DNA of 64,000 bases, taken from Hymenobacter nitidus (GTDB taxonomy: Bacteria > Bacteroidota > Bacteroidia > Cytophagales > Hymenobacteraceae). The stretch lies in assembly GCF_020447315.1 (NCBI RefSeq), contig NZ_JAJADQ010000005.1, positions 62,001 to 126,000 of the forward strand, written 5' to 3'. The position numbers were made by a program, and so were the translations under genes. The notes below the pieces were generated by a model. That model searched no databases. It saw only the letters and a list, made by a program, of their open reading frames with translations, and was not told the DNA's origin. Position 1 is the first letter of the stretch. Each line of letters starts with the position of its first letter. Of the stretch, positions 31,840 to 41,036 are shown one piece after another.

Positions 31840-34416
31840 ATGCGTTTACGTGTACTTCTCTGTTGTTGTGTAGGGCTGCTCACGTACCAGGCTACCGCGC
31901 AGACTACTGCTGCCGCCGATGCCGCGGCCGCCAAAGTACTGGCCCCCAAGAAGCAGCTCAACGCGGTGCGCATCACCGAGGCCATTAAGCTGGACGGGCA
32001 GCTGGATGAAGCCAGCTGGCAGCAGGCACCCATGGCCACCGACTTTATCCAGAACCGCCCTAACCCCGGCCCGCCCGAAAAGCACAAAACCGAGGTGCGC
32101 GTACTCTACGACGATAATAACCTCTACATCGGGGCCATTATGCACGACGTATCCGGCGACTCAATTCTGCGGGAGCTGACGGCGCGCGACAACTTCGGCA
32201 ACACCGACTTTATCGGCATTTTCCTGGATACCTACCACGACAAGCTCAATGGCTACGGCTTTTTCGTGACTACCGGCGGCGTGCAGATGGACTGCCGCTA
32301 CTCGCCAGCGGGCGGGGAGGATTTCAACTGGAATGCCGTCTGGGACTCGCGCACCACCGTGAAGGGCAAGGACTGGTACGCCGAAATGCGGATTCCCTAC
32401 TCGGCCATCCGCTTTAGCAACCTGCCCGAGCAGCGCTGGGGCCTCAACTTTATGCGCCAGCGCAAGCGCGACAATCAGGCCTTTTTCTGGAACGAGGTGA
32501 AGCCCGCCGTCGATGGCTTCGTGAACCAGTGGGGCACGCTCGAAGGCATCCGGGACGTAAAGCCGCCCCTGCGCCTCTCGCTCACGCCCTACGTGTCGGG
32601 CTACGTGAACCACAACCCGCTGACGGAAGAAGGCACGCGCCGCACCACGACCAGCTTCAACGGCGGGGCCGACATCAAGTGGGGCATCAACGAAAGCTTC
32701 ACCCTGGATGCCACGCTGGTGCCCGACTTCGGGCAGGTGCAGAGCGACAACCAGGTGCTCAACCTCTCGCCCTTCGAAGTGCAGTTCAATGAGAACCGTC
32801 AGTTTTTTACCGAAGGCACCGAGCTGTTCAACAAGGGCAACCTGTTCTACTCGCGCCGCGTGGGGGCCACGCCCATCGGCTTCTACAATATTGGCGATAC
32901 AGAGACGGAGAAGGTAGTGAAAAACCCGCAGGAAACCCGCCTGCTGAATGCCACCAAAGTGTCGGGGCGCACGAGCAAGGGCCTGGGCATCGGCGTGTTC
33001 AATGCCGCCTCGAACGATGTGTACGCCACGTTCCGCAACAAGGAAACCGGCGAGGAGCGCCAGCAGCTGACCCAGCCGTTCAGCAATTACAACATTGCCG
33101 TGCTCGACCAGAGCCTGAAGAACAACTCCTACGTGTCGCTCATCAACACCAACGTCACGCGCTTTGGCCGCACCTACGACGCCAACGTGACGGGCGGCCT
33201 GTTCCGGTTTGCCAACAAGAAAAACTCCTACGCCGTGGATGGCCGCCTGGTGTACTCGCGCCGCCGCGGCCACGTGTTTCACGAAGAAGACCTAATCAGT
33301 GACCGGGACGGCTACAAGTACCAAATCGGGGTGAGCAAAATCAGCGGCAGCTTTACCTGGGGCGTGAATCACGGCATTGAGTCGCACAGCTACAACCCGA
33401 ACGATTTGGGCATCCTGTTCGGCAACAACAACATTTCCCAGGGCATCTACGGCAACTACAACCACTACAAGCCCTTCTGGAAGGTCAACAACTTCTATTC
33501 CTACTTCGGCCTCGACCAGTCGTTTCTCTACAAGCCCACGCTCTACCAGAAAACCAACCTCTACGGCGGCGCCAACACGACTTTCACCAAAAGTTTCCTC
33601 ACGGTGGGTTTCAACTTCGACGTGAATCCCATCAACCGGGACTACTTCGAGCCCCGCCAGTCGCCGCTGGGCGACTACTACGTGCGGGTACCGGCCAACG
33701 GCAACCTCGGCGCCTTCCTGTCGTCGGACTACCGCAAAAAGCTGGCCTGGGACCTGAACGGCGGCATTCGGGTGTATAAGGAGGAAGACCGGTTTGAGCG
33801 GGCCCGTCGCCTGGGCATCGGCTTTGGTGTGTCGCCGCGCTACCGCGTCAACAACAAGCTCAACTTCCGTTACAGCCTCGACTGGAGCACCAACCGCAAC
33901 CAGATGGGCTACGTGAACCCTTCGTCCGGCGACGACGGCAGCCTGAGCGACCAGTACCCCGAGGATGCCGCCGTGCTGAAGGAATTTCCGCGGGCCGTGC
34001 TGCTGGGCCGCCGCCGCGTGGTCACGGTGTCGAACGTGTTGCAGGCGGCTTACACCTTTACCAACCGTATGTCGCTCACGGTGCGCACCCGCCACTACAC
34101 CAGCACGGTGCGCTACCTCGATTTTGCCCGCCTGAACCCCGGTGGCGACGAAGCACCGGTGGCCTACACCCGCAACCGCGACAACACCTTCGATGCCTTC
34201 AACGTGGATGCCGTGTACTCGTGGTGGTTTGCGCCCGGCTCCCAGGTCAGCATCGTCTGGAAAAACGCCGGCTCCAGCTTCCTGCAGGCCAACGAAGCCA
34301 CGCCGCTATACTTCGACAACCTGAGCAACATCATCAACACGCCCCATAACAACTCGGTGTCGGTGAAAATCCTGTATTACCTCGACTACCTTGCCCTGCG
34401 GCCCCGCCGGGCGTAA
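31840..34416 (+). CDS. DUF5916 outer-membrane protein with CBM9-like domain
   Basis: 858 aa with a signal peptide ending near TYQATAQ. Residues ~40-210 form a carbohydrate-binding-module-9-like domain (ITEAIKLDGQLDEASWQQAP, VRVLYDDNNLYIGA, DWYAEMRIPYSAIRF). The rest (DUF5916) reads as an outer-membrane beta-barrel: many alternating strands, LVPDFGQVQSDNQVLNLSPF, ENRQFFTEG, ending LYYLDYLALRPRR. Such proteins are common in Bacteroidota and their substrate is unknown. It is followed after 9 bp by the VOC gene and may share its transcript. No SusCD partner is present. Confidence 0.88.
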   Translation: MRLRVLLCCCVGLLTYQATAQTTAAADAAAAKVLAPKKQLNAVRITEAIKLDGQLDEASWQQAPMATDFIQNRPNPGPPEKHKTEVRVLYDDNNLYIGAIMHDVSGDSILRELTARDNFGNTDFIGIFLDTYHDKLNGYGFFVTTGGVQMDCRYSPAGGEDFNWNAVWDSRTTVKGKDWYAEMRIPYSAIRFSNLPEQRWGLNFMRQRKRDNQAFFWNEVKPAVDGFVNQWGTLEGIRDVKPPLRLSLTPYVSGYVNHNPLTEEGTRRTTTSFNGGADIKWGINESFTLDATLVPDFGQVQSDNQVLNLSPFEVQFNENRQFFTEGTELFNKGNLFYSRRVGATPIGFYNIGDTETEKVVKNPQETRLLNATKVSGRTSKGLGIGVFNAASNDVYATFRNKETGEERQQLTQPFSNYNIAVLDQSLKNNSYVSLINTNVTRFGRTYDANVTGGLFRFANKKNSYAVDGRLVYSRRRGHVFHEEDLISDRDGYKYQIGVSKISGSFTWGVNHGIESHSYNPNDLGILFGNNNISQGIYGNYNHYKPFWKVNNFYSYFGLDQSFLYKPTLYQKTNLYGGANTTFTKSFLTVGFNFDVNPINRDYFEPRQSPLGDYYVRVPANGNLGAFLSSDYRKKLAWDLNGGIRVYKEEDRFERARRLGIGFGVSPRYRVNNKLNFRYSLDWSTNRNQMGYVNPSSGDDGSLSDQYPEDAAVLKEFPRAVLLGRRRVVTVSNVLQAAYTFTNRMSLTVRTRHYTSTVRYLDFARLNPGGDEAPVAYTRNRDNTFDAFNVDAVYSWWFAPGSQVSIVWKNAGSSFLQANEATPLYFDNLSNIINTPHNNSVSVKILYYLDYLALRPRRA

Positions 34417-34425
34417 GTTCTTCCT

Positions 34426-34821
34426 ATGGCGCTCCACCTGGGTTCCGTGGCTTTGCTGGTGCGCGACTACGACGAAGCCCTGGCTTATTACGTCGGGGTG
34501 CTGGGCTTCCGGCTACTGGAAGATACCGACCTGGGCCAGGGCAAGCGCTGGGTGCGCATAGCCCCGCCGGGCGCCGAAACCGGGCTGCTGTTGGCGCAGG
34601 CCAAAGGCGACGTTCAGGAAAAAGCCATTGGCAACCAGAGTGGGGGCCGGGTTTTCCTGTTTCTGCATACCCCTGATTTTTGGGCCGACTATGCCCGGTT
34701 AAAAGCCCGTGGCGTACAGTTTCTGGAAGAGCCCCGGTTGGAAAGCTACGGCCACGTGGCCGTGTTTGCCGACCTATACGGCAACCGGTGGGATTTGCTG
34801 GAAAGCTCCGCCGCGCTATAA
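34426..34821 (+). CDS. VOC-superfamily (glyoxalase-like) protein
   Basis: 131 aa: SVALLVRDYDEALAYYVGVL, RLLEDTDLGQGKRWVRIAPP, RVFLFLHTPDF and ESYGHVAVFADLYGNRWDLL show the paired beta-alpha-beta-beta-beta modules of the vicinal oxygen chelate fold. Potential metal ligands are the conserved Asp/Glu positions near the end (GNRWDLLE); an N-terminal His is not evident, so a lyase activity is not assured. The gene starts 9 bp after the DUF5916 stop and its stop overlaps the meaB stop on the other strand by 6 bp. Confidence 0.85.
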   Translation: MALHLGSVALLVRDYDEALAYYVGVLGFRLLEDTDLGQGKRWVRIAPPGAETGLLLAQAKGDVQEKAIGNQSGGRVFLFLHTPDFWADYARLKARGVQFLEEPRLESYGHVAVFADLYGNRWDLLESSAAL

Positions 34822-35790
34822 GCCCAGCAGCTCGGCCGCCGCGCCAAACGCCGACTTGCTGCCCTCAATAACCTGCTGCCGGAGTGTGGGCAGGTGCTCC
34901 TGCACGGCGGGACGGGCGTAAAACTGCTGCTCCAGGCCCTGCCGGATGGCCTCGTAGAGCCAGTGCAGGTTCTGCTCCTGGCGGCGGCGCTGGAAGTAGC
35001 CGCTGGTCTGGGTTTGCTGCACGTACTTTTCCACCACCTGCCACACCTCGGCCACGCCCGCGCCGGTCACCGCCGAGCTGGTCGTCACCACCGGGTTCCA
35101 GCCCGAGGGCGCCAGCGGAAACAGGTGCAGAGCATTCTGGTACTCGCGGCGGGCCAGCTTGGCCGCCGTCTCGTTCTGGCCATCCGACTTGGTGATGGTC
35201 ACGGCGTCGGCCATTTCCATAATGCCTTTCTTGATGCCTTGCAGCTCGTCGCCGGCCCCGGCTAGCATCAGCAGCAGAAAAAAATCGACCATGCCGTGCA
35301 CGGCGGTTTCGCTCTGGCCTACGCCCACGGTTTCGATGAAAATCACGTCGTGGCCGGCGGCTTCGCACAAAATCATGGCCTCACGGGTGCTACGTGTGAC
35401 TCCGCCCAGGGAGCGGCCCGCCGGCGAGGGGCGGATGTAGGCCCGCGCGTGGGCCGCCAGCTGGTTCATGCGGGTTTTGTCGCCCAAGATGCTGCCGCCG
35501 CTACGCTGACTCGTGGGGTCGACGGCCAGCACGGCCAGGCGCTTGCCCTGCCCGAGCAGCTGCAGGCCCAGAGCTTCGATAAACGTGCTTTTGCCCACGC
35601 CCGGTACGCCCGTGATGCCCACCCGCACCGAGCGGCCGGCGTGGGGTAGCACCCGGTCCAGCACCTGCTGGGCCAGCTGCTGGTCGGAGGCCAGGGTGCT
35701 TTCCACCAGCGTAATGGCCCGGCTCAGCACCATGCGGTTACCGGCCAGGATGCCGTCGGCGTACTCATCAACGGAAAAGCGCTTGGCCAA
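34816..35790 (-). CDS. meaB: Methylmalonyl-CoA mutase-associated GTPase MeaB (ArgK family)
   Basis: 324 aa G3E-type GTPase: Walker A GITGVPGVGKSTFIEALG, then VLAVDPTSQRSGGSILGDKTRM, IFIETVGVGQSE and the base-recognition TKSD. It protects the mutase and gates loading of adenosylcobalamin. Start appears to be a TTG (35790; MAKRFSVDEYADGILAGNR), since the family begins with this motif and no ATG precedes it in frame. The mutase genes mutB and mutA are 18-24 kb away, an unlinked arrangement, as meaB is often adjacent to them. Confidence 0.94.
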   Translation of the reverse strand: MAKRFSVDEYADGILAGNRMVLSRAITLVESTLASDQQLAQQVLDRVLPHAGRSVRVGITGVPGVGKSTFIEALGLQLLGQGKRLAVLAVDPTSQRSGGSILGDKTRMNQLAAHARAYIRPSPAGRSLGGVTRSTREAMILCEAAGHDVIFIETVGVGQSETAVHGMVDFFLLLMLAGAGDELQGIKKGIMEMADAVTITKSDGQNETAAKLARREYQNALHLFPLAPSGWNPVVTTSSAVTGAGVAEVWQVVEKYVQQTQTSGYFQRRRQEQNLHWLYEAIRQGLEQQFYARPAVQEHLPTLRQQVIEGSKSAFGAAAELLGL

Positions 35791-35830
35791 AGGAGAAGGT
35801 GTTTGAAAGAAAATACCGGGGAGGAGCGTT

Positions 35831-35838
35831 TACATTTG
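35831..35838 (+). promoter_or_regulatory. Putative -7 element (TACATTTG)
   Basis: A TAnnTTTG match between meaB and the DUF5723-like gene at 35983, which would give a ~137-base leader. No -33 element at the usual distance. Confidence 0.35.
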
Positions 35839-35982
35839 CCAGCGCCACCACCGCTGCCGCCTGCAAAATACTAGGCGCAAGTTAGAATGCGCCCACTTGC
35901 TGGTCAGGTATACGTACGCCTTGAATGCCGTTATCAGCCGCCAATCAGCCGGTTGCCACTCTTATACGCTGTGCCCTGCCCT

Positions 35983-37383
35983 ATGAAAAATATTCGTTTC
36001 GCCCTGAGTGCCGGCCTGTGGCTGGCCGCCGCTACCGGCCTGCGGGCCCAGACTGAGCTGAATTCCTTTTCCATCGTGGGGCGCGGGGGCGTGGCCAATA
36101 CGTTCGCCAACGACTACCAGGCCCTGGGCGTGAACCCGGCCAACCTGGCGCGCTCCAACAATGCCATTGTGGCCTTCACCATCGGGGAAGGCGGCGTGGG
36201 CGTGGGCTCCGAGTCGCTGACGCGGGCCCAGATCCGCACGTTTCTGCGCAACTCCGACCAGCCGCTGACTACCGCCGAGAAGCGCGACCTGGCCCGGTCT
36301 TTCACCTCCGACAACGCCCTGAACCTGAATGCCGACGTCACGTCCGTCGCCATTTCGGCCTCCTTCCCGATTCTGGGCAGCTTTGCCTTCAGCAACCGGC
36401 AGCGCATCGTGGGGCACATGGCCCTCAACCAGAACGCGGCCGAAATCCTGTTTCTGGGGCAGGAGGCACCAATTTATGCCAACTACGACCCGGCCACTTC
36501 CCCGCTGATAACTGAGGCTCTGGCCGGCACCGCGTTTCAGGGCACCTGGTACAACGAGTTCAACTTCGCCTTTGCCCGCCGCCTTATTACGCTGCCCCTG
36601 TTTCGGCTGTCGGGCGGGGTGGGCTACCGCTACATCCAGGGCGTGGGCGTGGTCGACGTGCGCGTTGAATCCGGCCAGCTGGAGGCCTACAGCGCCGTGT
36701 CGCCCATCTTCAAGCTGGACTACGGCAAGCTGGTGAACAATACCTCGTTCAACTTCGAGGAGCGGGCCAGCGGCCTGCAGCCGGTGGGCAAGGGCAACGG
36801 CTTCGACCTAGGCGTGGCCCTGGAAGCGGGCAAAATGCTGCGCCTGGGCCTCTCGGTCACCGACCTGGGCAAAATGACCTGGGAGGGTAACCTGCTCACG
36901 GCCTCCGACCAGAAGCTCAAAAAGCTGCAGTCGGATGGGGTGAGCAGTGCCGACTTTCTGAGCGAAGCGGCCCGCATCTTCGCCTCCGGCACCGACAGCG
37001 TGCTGACCTACAAGCCCAGTCAGGAGCGCACCGCCCAGCTGCCCACCAAGCTGCGGGCCGGGGCCGGGCTGCGCATCTCCAACAGCCTGGAGCTGGGCCT
37101 GGACGTGACGCTGCCGCTCAACGAGGTAGCCGGCAACATCACCGCGCCCTTCGTCGGAGCCGGCATCGACTACAAGCCCGTGCGCTACCTGCGCCTGAGC
37201 AGCGGCGTGGCGGGCGGGGCCGGCTACGGCTTTGCGCTGCCCCTGGGCGTGGCCTTCACCACCAGCCTCTATGAGTTCGGTGTCAGCACCCGCGACCTGC
37301 CGGGCCTATTGTCCGACAAGAAGCCGTATGCCTCCGTAGCCGCTGGCTTCGTGCGGTTCCGGTTCGGGGAGATAAAAGACTGA
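35983..37383 (+). CDS. DUF5723-like outer-membrane barrel protein
   Basis: 466 aa from ATG 35983 with signal peptide MKNIRFALSAGLWLAAATG ending near LRAQ; the upstream open frame lacks coding character. The mature start FSIVGRGGVANTFANDYQAL followed by GVNPANLARSN is typical of Bacteroidota FadL/PorV-like barrels, where the polypeptide opens with 'AxxxGxxxAxxxDxxAxxxNPA'. Amphipathic strands continue to a final FVRFRFGEIKD. Function is unknown; the family is annotated DUF5723. It stands alone, followed by a terminator and repeats. Confidence 0.8.
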   Translation: MKNIRFALSAGLWLAAATGLRAQTELNSFSIVGRGGVANTFANDYQALGVNPANLARSNNAIVAFTIGEGGVGVGSESLTRAQIRTFLRNSDQPLTTAEKRDLARSFTSDNALNLNADVTSVAISASFPILGSFAFSNRQRIVGHMALNQNAAEILFLGQEAPIYANYDPATSPLITEALAGTAFQGTWYNEFNFAFARRLITLPLFRLSGGVGYRYIQGVGVVDVRVESGQLEAYSAVSPIFKLDYGKLVNNTSFNFEERASGLQPVGKGNGFDLGVALEAGKMLRLGLSVTDLGKMTWEGNLLTASDQKLKKLQSDGVSSADFLSEAARIFASGTDSVLTYKPSQERTAQLPTKLRAGAGLRISNSLELGLDVTLPLNEVAGNITAPFVGAGIDYKPVRYLRLSSGVAGGAGYGFALPLGVAFTTSLYEFGVSTRDLPGLLSDKKPYASVAAGFVRFRFGEIKD

Positions 37384-37398
37384 TTTGCTGTTTGTCGG

Positions 37399-37579
37399 CT
37401 GTCATTCTTCATCTGGTGTACGCTTTGCGAAGGACCTTCCTTCCCTGAGTGATATGCTCTATCTAAAGCCAAAAAGCCCTTTACCATTGGTGTGGTAAAG
37501 GGCTTTTGTGTTGGTACAAACTGAAGTGGGATAGGCGAGGAACGTCCTTCGTTACGCTTTGCTTCACTCAGGATGATAG
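37399..37579. repeat. Inverted TCATCCTGA-type repeats flanking a terminator
   Basis: Left unit 37399-37438 (CTGTCATTCTTCATCTGG through GCGAAGGACCTT) and right unit 37550-37579 (GTCCTTCGTTACGCTTTGC through CAGGATGATAG) are imperfect inverted copies. They share motifs with 51704-51817 and 18362-18391. Confidence 0.6.
37472..37507. terminator. Bidirectional intrinsic terminator
   Basis: AAAAGCCCTTTACC and its perfect complement with an 8-base loop, between the convergent barrel gene and the gene at 37590. Confidence 0.85.
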
Positions 37580-37589
37580 GCGAAAAAAA

Positions 37590-38693
37590 CTACCGTACAA
37601 AATTCGGGAGGCCCAGCTTACTGCGGCGGCCACCGAGCTTCAGACCGTCATCCACGTAGCCGCAGGCTTTGCCGGCCGCGTTGGGGTCTTTGATAACGCC
37701 CAGAAACGGGTTGTCTTCGCGGGCCACGTAAATTTTGCCGTCGGGGCCCAGCTGCAGGGAGCCGATCTTGCGGTTGGCGGAGGTGCCGATTTTTACCGCG
37801 TTTTCCTTGCTTTTGGTTTTCAGGTCGAACTGCCACACCTCGGCCTGTCCACCGCCCTTGCCGTTGCAGGTGCCGTAGAGTTTGGTGCCGTCGGGCGAGA
37901 ATTCCACGCCGTAGGCTTCTTCGTAAGTGCCAAACTGGCGCGGGTTGCTCACTTTGCCGGTGGTGTTGTCGAAGTCGAATACCTCGAACTTGTTGCTTTC
38001 CCGCCACAGAGCCGAGGCTATTTTGGAGCCGTCGGGCGAGAACTTGATGCACCCAATGGCGTTGCGGCCGGGACCGGCGTTCATGCTGCCTACGTTGCTC
38101 AGAATCGGCTTGGTTTCGACGCCCTCGGCCGTGACGAGGTACGACACGAAGGCGTTGGAGTTCCAGCGGTGGCCTACCACCCAGATGTCGCGGCCGTTCT
38201 TGTGCTTCACGGCGGCCAGCTTCTCGGCCACGGGCGAAATGAGCAGCATGTTGGCGCGGGGCACGTCGCCGAAGCCGCCCTCACGCGTCATATCCACCAC
38301 CGAGTAGCGCATACCGTTCTTGCCGCCCTGGGGCGCAACGGTGAAGATGTAGAACACGTTGCCGCTGCCCGGGTCGGGCACAATCAGGGCGCTCTGGGCG
38401 CTTGATTTGCTGCCCATCAGGCCCTTGCCGTTCAGCATCACCTGGTGCTTGCGGTTGTATACCACCTCGCCATCGGTGTAGAACAGCAGCTGGCCCTGAG
38501 CGTTGGTCGCCACCGACGAGCCCTCGTAGGTGCTCATCTTGTTGTCGAGCAGGGGAGTAGGGGCGGCGGTGCCCGAAAACTTCAGGCCGGCTTGCCCGCC
38601 AAAGTACCAGATAGATTGCTCGCCCTGGGCCCAGGCGGTGGCTGGCGCGGCAAAAGAGGCGAGGAAAAGCAGAAAAAAGGACAGGCGTTTCAT
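37590..38693 (-). CDS. Secreted beta-propeller-like protein, 367 aa
   Basis: ATG 38693 gives a signal peptide (MKRLSFFLLFLASFAAPATAWA). The mature protein begins QGEQSIWYFGGQAGLKFSG, a common start for Bacteroidota propeller proteins of this kind. WD40/PD40-like blades follow: GCIKFSPDGSKIASALW, GVEFSPDGTKLYGTCNG and LQLGPDGKIYVARED. The upstream open frame continues into a region opposite to good promoter space and looks non-coding. No T9SS C-terminal domain is obvious. Likely a periplasmic or surface binding protein; ligand unknown. Confidence 0.82.
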   Translation of the reverse strand: MKRLSFFLLFLASFAAPATAWAQGEQSIWYFGGQAGLKFSGTAAPTPLLDNKMSTYEGSSVATNAQGQLLFYTDGEVVYNRKHQVMLNGKGLMGSKSSAQSALIVPDPGSGNVFYIFTVAPQGGKNGMRYSVVDMTREGGFGDVPRANMLLISPVAEKLAAVKHKNGRDIWVVGHRWNSNAFVSYLVTAEGVETKPILSNVGSMNAGPGRNAIGCIKFSPDGSKIASALWRESNKFEVFDFDNTTGKVSNPRQFGTYEEAYGVEFSPDGTKLYGTCNGKGGGQAEVWQFDLKTKSKENAVKIGTSANRKIGSLQLGPDGKIYVAREDNPFLGVIKDPNAAGKACGYVDDGLKLGGRRSKLGLPNFVR

Positions 38694-38835
38694 ACGGTTC
38701 AGGAGCGGCACGGACGAATGGTGGTGGTCGGCGCCGCGGCAAAGTAAGAATTGAAATCCGTGCCAAAGTGCGCGAGCACTCTTCCGATAGGCTACGGCCG
38801 CCATTCCGCCCATCTTTTCGGCTGGGCTGCGTGCG

Positions 38836-39372
38836 TTACACGTCCCACTCGCCGGCCAGCAGGCGGGCCACCAGCGGCTGAATAATGCGGTAGCTGGCGC
38901 CCCACAGCTGGTAGGGGCCCACGCGGTAATAATCGACGAGCATCTGTTCGGGCCAGCCCGGCAGCTGCCACCATTCCTGAACATGGGTAGCGGGGTCGGC
39001 GAGGGTACGCAGGCTGATTTCGAGCACTTCGGCAATTTCGGGCTGCTGGCACCACCACACCGCCGGCCGCCGGATGCGGCCCAGAAACGGCGCGATGTGG
39101 AAGCCGCCGGTGAAGGTGTTGAGCTCGGGCAGGGCGGTGAGAATCTGCACGTCTTCGGGGCGCAGGCCTACTTCTTCCTCGGCCTCGCGCAGGGCCGTGG
39201 CCAGTAGGGAGGCATCCTCTGGGTCGCGCTTGCCGCCGGGAAATGCCAGCTGCCCGCCGTGCATACCCCGCTCCCCGCGCCGCACCAGCACCAGCTGCAA
39301 CTCACCGGCCGCGTCGCGGTACACGGGCACCAGCACTGCCGATTCGCGCAGGGTAATGGAAAGTGGATTCAT
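38836..39372 (-). CDS. NUDIX hydrolase, CoA-pyrophosphatase (NudL-like)
   Basis: 178 aa. The Nudix box GGKRDPEDASLLATALREAE followed by EEVGL matches Gx5Ex7REUxEExGU. The upstream LAFPGGK and the downstream ELNTFTGGFHIAPFLG and YRIIQPLVARLL are typical of the CoA-diphosphatase subgroup (NudL/YeaB), which hydrolyses CoA and its derivatives. The substrate assignment is from family resemblance. The gene precedes the 367-aa propeller gene on the same strand with a 142-bp gap, so it is probably independent. Confidence 0.9.
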   Translation of the reverse strand: MNPLSITLRESAVLVPVYRDAAGELQLVLVRRGERGMHGGQLAFPGGKRDPEDASLLATALREAEEEVGLRPEDVQILTALPELNTFTGGFHIAPFLGRIRRPAVWWCQQPEIAEVLEISLRTLADPATHVQEWWQLPGWPEQMLVDYYRVGPYQLWGASYRIIQPLVARLLAGEWDV

Positions 39373-39461
39373 ATTTTGCTTTTAGCAGAGGATATAGTAA
39401 CACAGAACAGGAAAAGTGTTCTGTTGCTAACTGGTACTTTCTGCCTGGGTTACTCGGTTAC

Positions 39462-39887
39462 TTAGCGTACATAATGATCTTCGAAGGCTTGGGTATAGCC
39501 GTCTTTCGGGTCGCCCAAGGGGCGCTCAAAGCTGAGCGTAAGGGTGTGCTCAGTCAGGTTTTTGATGCGGGCTTTGTTGCTGGGGACAGGCAGGAAATAC
39601 AGCATATCACCTTCCACCTTGATCTGATTCAGGCTTCCCTCTTTATTGGTCTTCTTATCGACATACTGTAGCGTCGTTGCCGTAAGATCCATGTAGTACG
39701 GCGTTGGATCCACCGACGGCTTCTGGGATATTTGCTTGCCCGTGGCATCATAGGTGTAATCCATGCTGTCTTTGTACTCCCAGCGGCCTTCCAGCGCGGG
39801 AACGGGCTTCACTTCCTCCTTTTCCTTCTTGCAGGCAGTAAAGAATACGAGCAAACTTACCAAAAACAGCGAGGCGATACGAGGCAT
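39462..39887 (-). CDS. Small lipoprotein, lipocalin-like
   Basis: 141 aa with lipoprotein signal MPRIASLFLVSLLVFFTAC (lipid-modified Cys19), a Lys/Glu-rich linker, then LEGRWEYKDSMDYTYDA and mixed beta strands to the end (LTLSFERPL). The LxGxW start after the linker is typical of lipocalin-like Bacteroidota lipoproteins. It should be anchored to a membrane on the periplasmic side. No function can be assigned. The gene is isolated, with AT-richer flanks. Confidence 0.75.
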   Translation of the reverse strand: MPRIASLFLVSLLVFFTACKKEKEEVKPVPALEGRWEYKDSMDYTYDATGKQISQKPSVDPTPYYMDLTATTLQYVDKKTNKEGSLNQIKVEGDMLYFLPVPSNKARIKNLTEHTLTLSFERPLGDPKDGYTQAFEDHYVR

Positions 39888-40020
39888 CTTATGGGTAGAT
39901 AAAGGGTAATAATCAGGGCTAAGATAGAAGGAGGAACCTTTAGGTTAAGACAGCATAAGAAAATGATGAAGCGCGAATAAGAGAAGGTAAAAATGGGGGC
40001 GTAATTATTTCAGGATTCTG

Positions 40021-40752
40021 CTACCGCACTACATACATGCCATTGGCCTGCACTTCCACCGCTGCCGGCGTCAGGTGCTCGTCGAAGTAGGAAAAGCCGG
40101 GCTGCAACGTTTGCCAGAAGCCGTAGTTCACATTCTGGCGGTAGCGCTCCATGTTCTGGGCATTCATCTCGAAGGGAAAAATGTGCAGCTGCATATCCTG
40201 CTGGCCGGCGCTGCGGGCTTCCAGGGCCAGCAGGTATACTTCCTGAATACAGTCGTCGGTGATGGGCAGGCAGCCAACCGTGACGTTGGAGCCGTGCACG
40301 AAGATGTGGCTGCCGGGGTTGGGGCCGCCCAAAGCCCGGTCGGAGGCGTTGGGGTAGTCTAGGCCCAGCGACATGTAGTAGGTGCTGATGGGGTTGAACC
40401 GGTCGATGCGGTAGAAACCTTCGGGCACTTGGTTGTCACCCTCGCGGCGCTTGGGGCCCAGGCTGCCCGAGGTACCGGCCAAAGGGTAGGTGCGCAGCAG
40501 CTGAAACGTGGCCTCGCCCTGGTTGCGGCCCCAGGCTTCGAGCCGACGGCCAACCTTGAACACCCGGAAAAACACTTCAAGCCGGGCCGGGTCGATGCGG
40601 CGGCTACGGAGCAGCGTCTGCAGCTGGGGCCATTTGTGGGCGTAGGCCAGGCGCACCCGCGGATACGTCAGCTGATATTCCCGAAAAGCCGATTTCGGCG
40701 GGCCCGCCGACAGCAGCAGCAGCAAGCAGGCCGCCAGTATACAAGTTCGCAT
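40021..40752 (-). CDS. L,D-transpeptidase family protein (YafK-like)
   Basis: ATG 40752 gives 243 aa with a signal segment (MRTCILAACLLLLLSAGPP). The YkuD-type catalytic motif is IFVHGSNVTVGCLPITDD, with His and Cys in the HGxx-x-SxGC arrangement (here Val-Gly-Cys), and VPEGFYRID precedes it. The YafK group modifies peptidoglycan cross-links or releases peptidoglycan-bound Braun lipoprotein in Proteobacteria; its role in Bacteroidota is unclear. It is expected to be periplasmic. The gene is divergent from the hydrolase at 41037. Confidence 0.87.
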   Translation of the reverse strand: MRTCILAACLLLLLSAGPPKSAFREYQLTYPRVRLAYAHKWPQLQTLLRSRRIDPARLEVFFRVFKVGRRLEAWGRNQGEATFQLLRTYPLAGTSGSLGPKRREGDNQVPEGFYRIDRFNPISTYYMSLGLDYPNASDRALGGPNPGSHIFVHGSNVTVGCLPITDDCIQEVYLLALEARSAGQQDMQLHIFPFEMNAQNMERYRQNVNYGFWQTLQPGFSYFDEHLTPAAVEVQANGMYVVR

Positions 40753-41036
40753 GAAAGAGGTGCCCGCAACAGGCAGTGTCCAAACACACCGCCGCGCCAA
40801 GCTACGGCAAGGAACGGCCGCACAAGAATAAATAGTATGCTATATAGGAGAAAAACGCCCCGCCGTTTCCTGCGTTACTGCTTTTGATGGCAGTTGTCTG
40901 ATGGTAGTCGTTGGCTTAGAGCGCCTCAGCCATAGTAACCGTCCGTCATGTTTGATCTGGCGTCCGCGCAGGCGAAGCATGACGTTCTGATGATTTCCTC
41001 CCGTAATACCGCTACCGACCCACTTTTCCCCGCCGC

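Noticed and set aside
32161..33282. 373-aa open frame antisense to the DUF5916 gene
   Set aside because: Composition bias only; the sense strand encodes a full-length family member.
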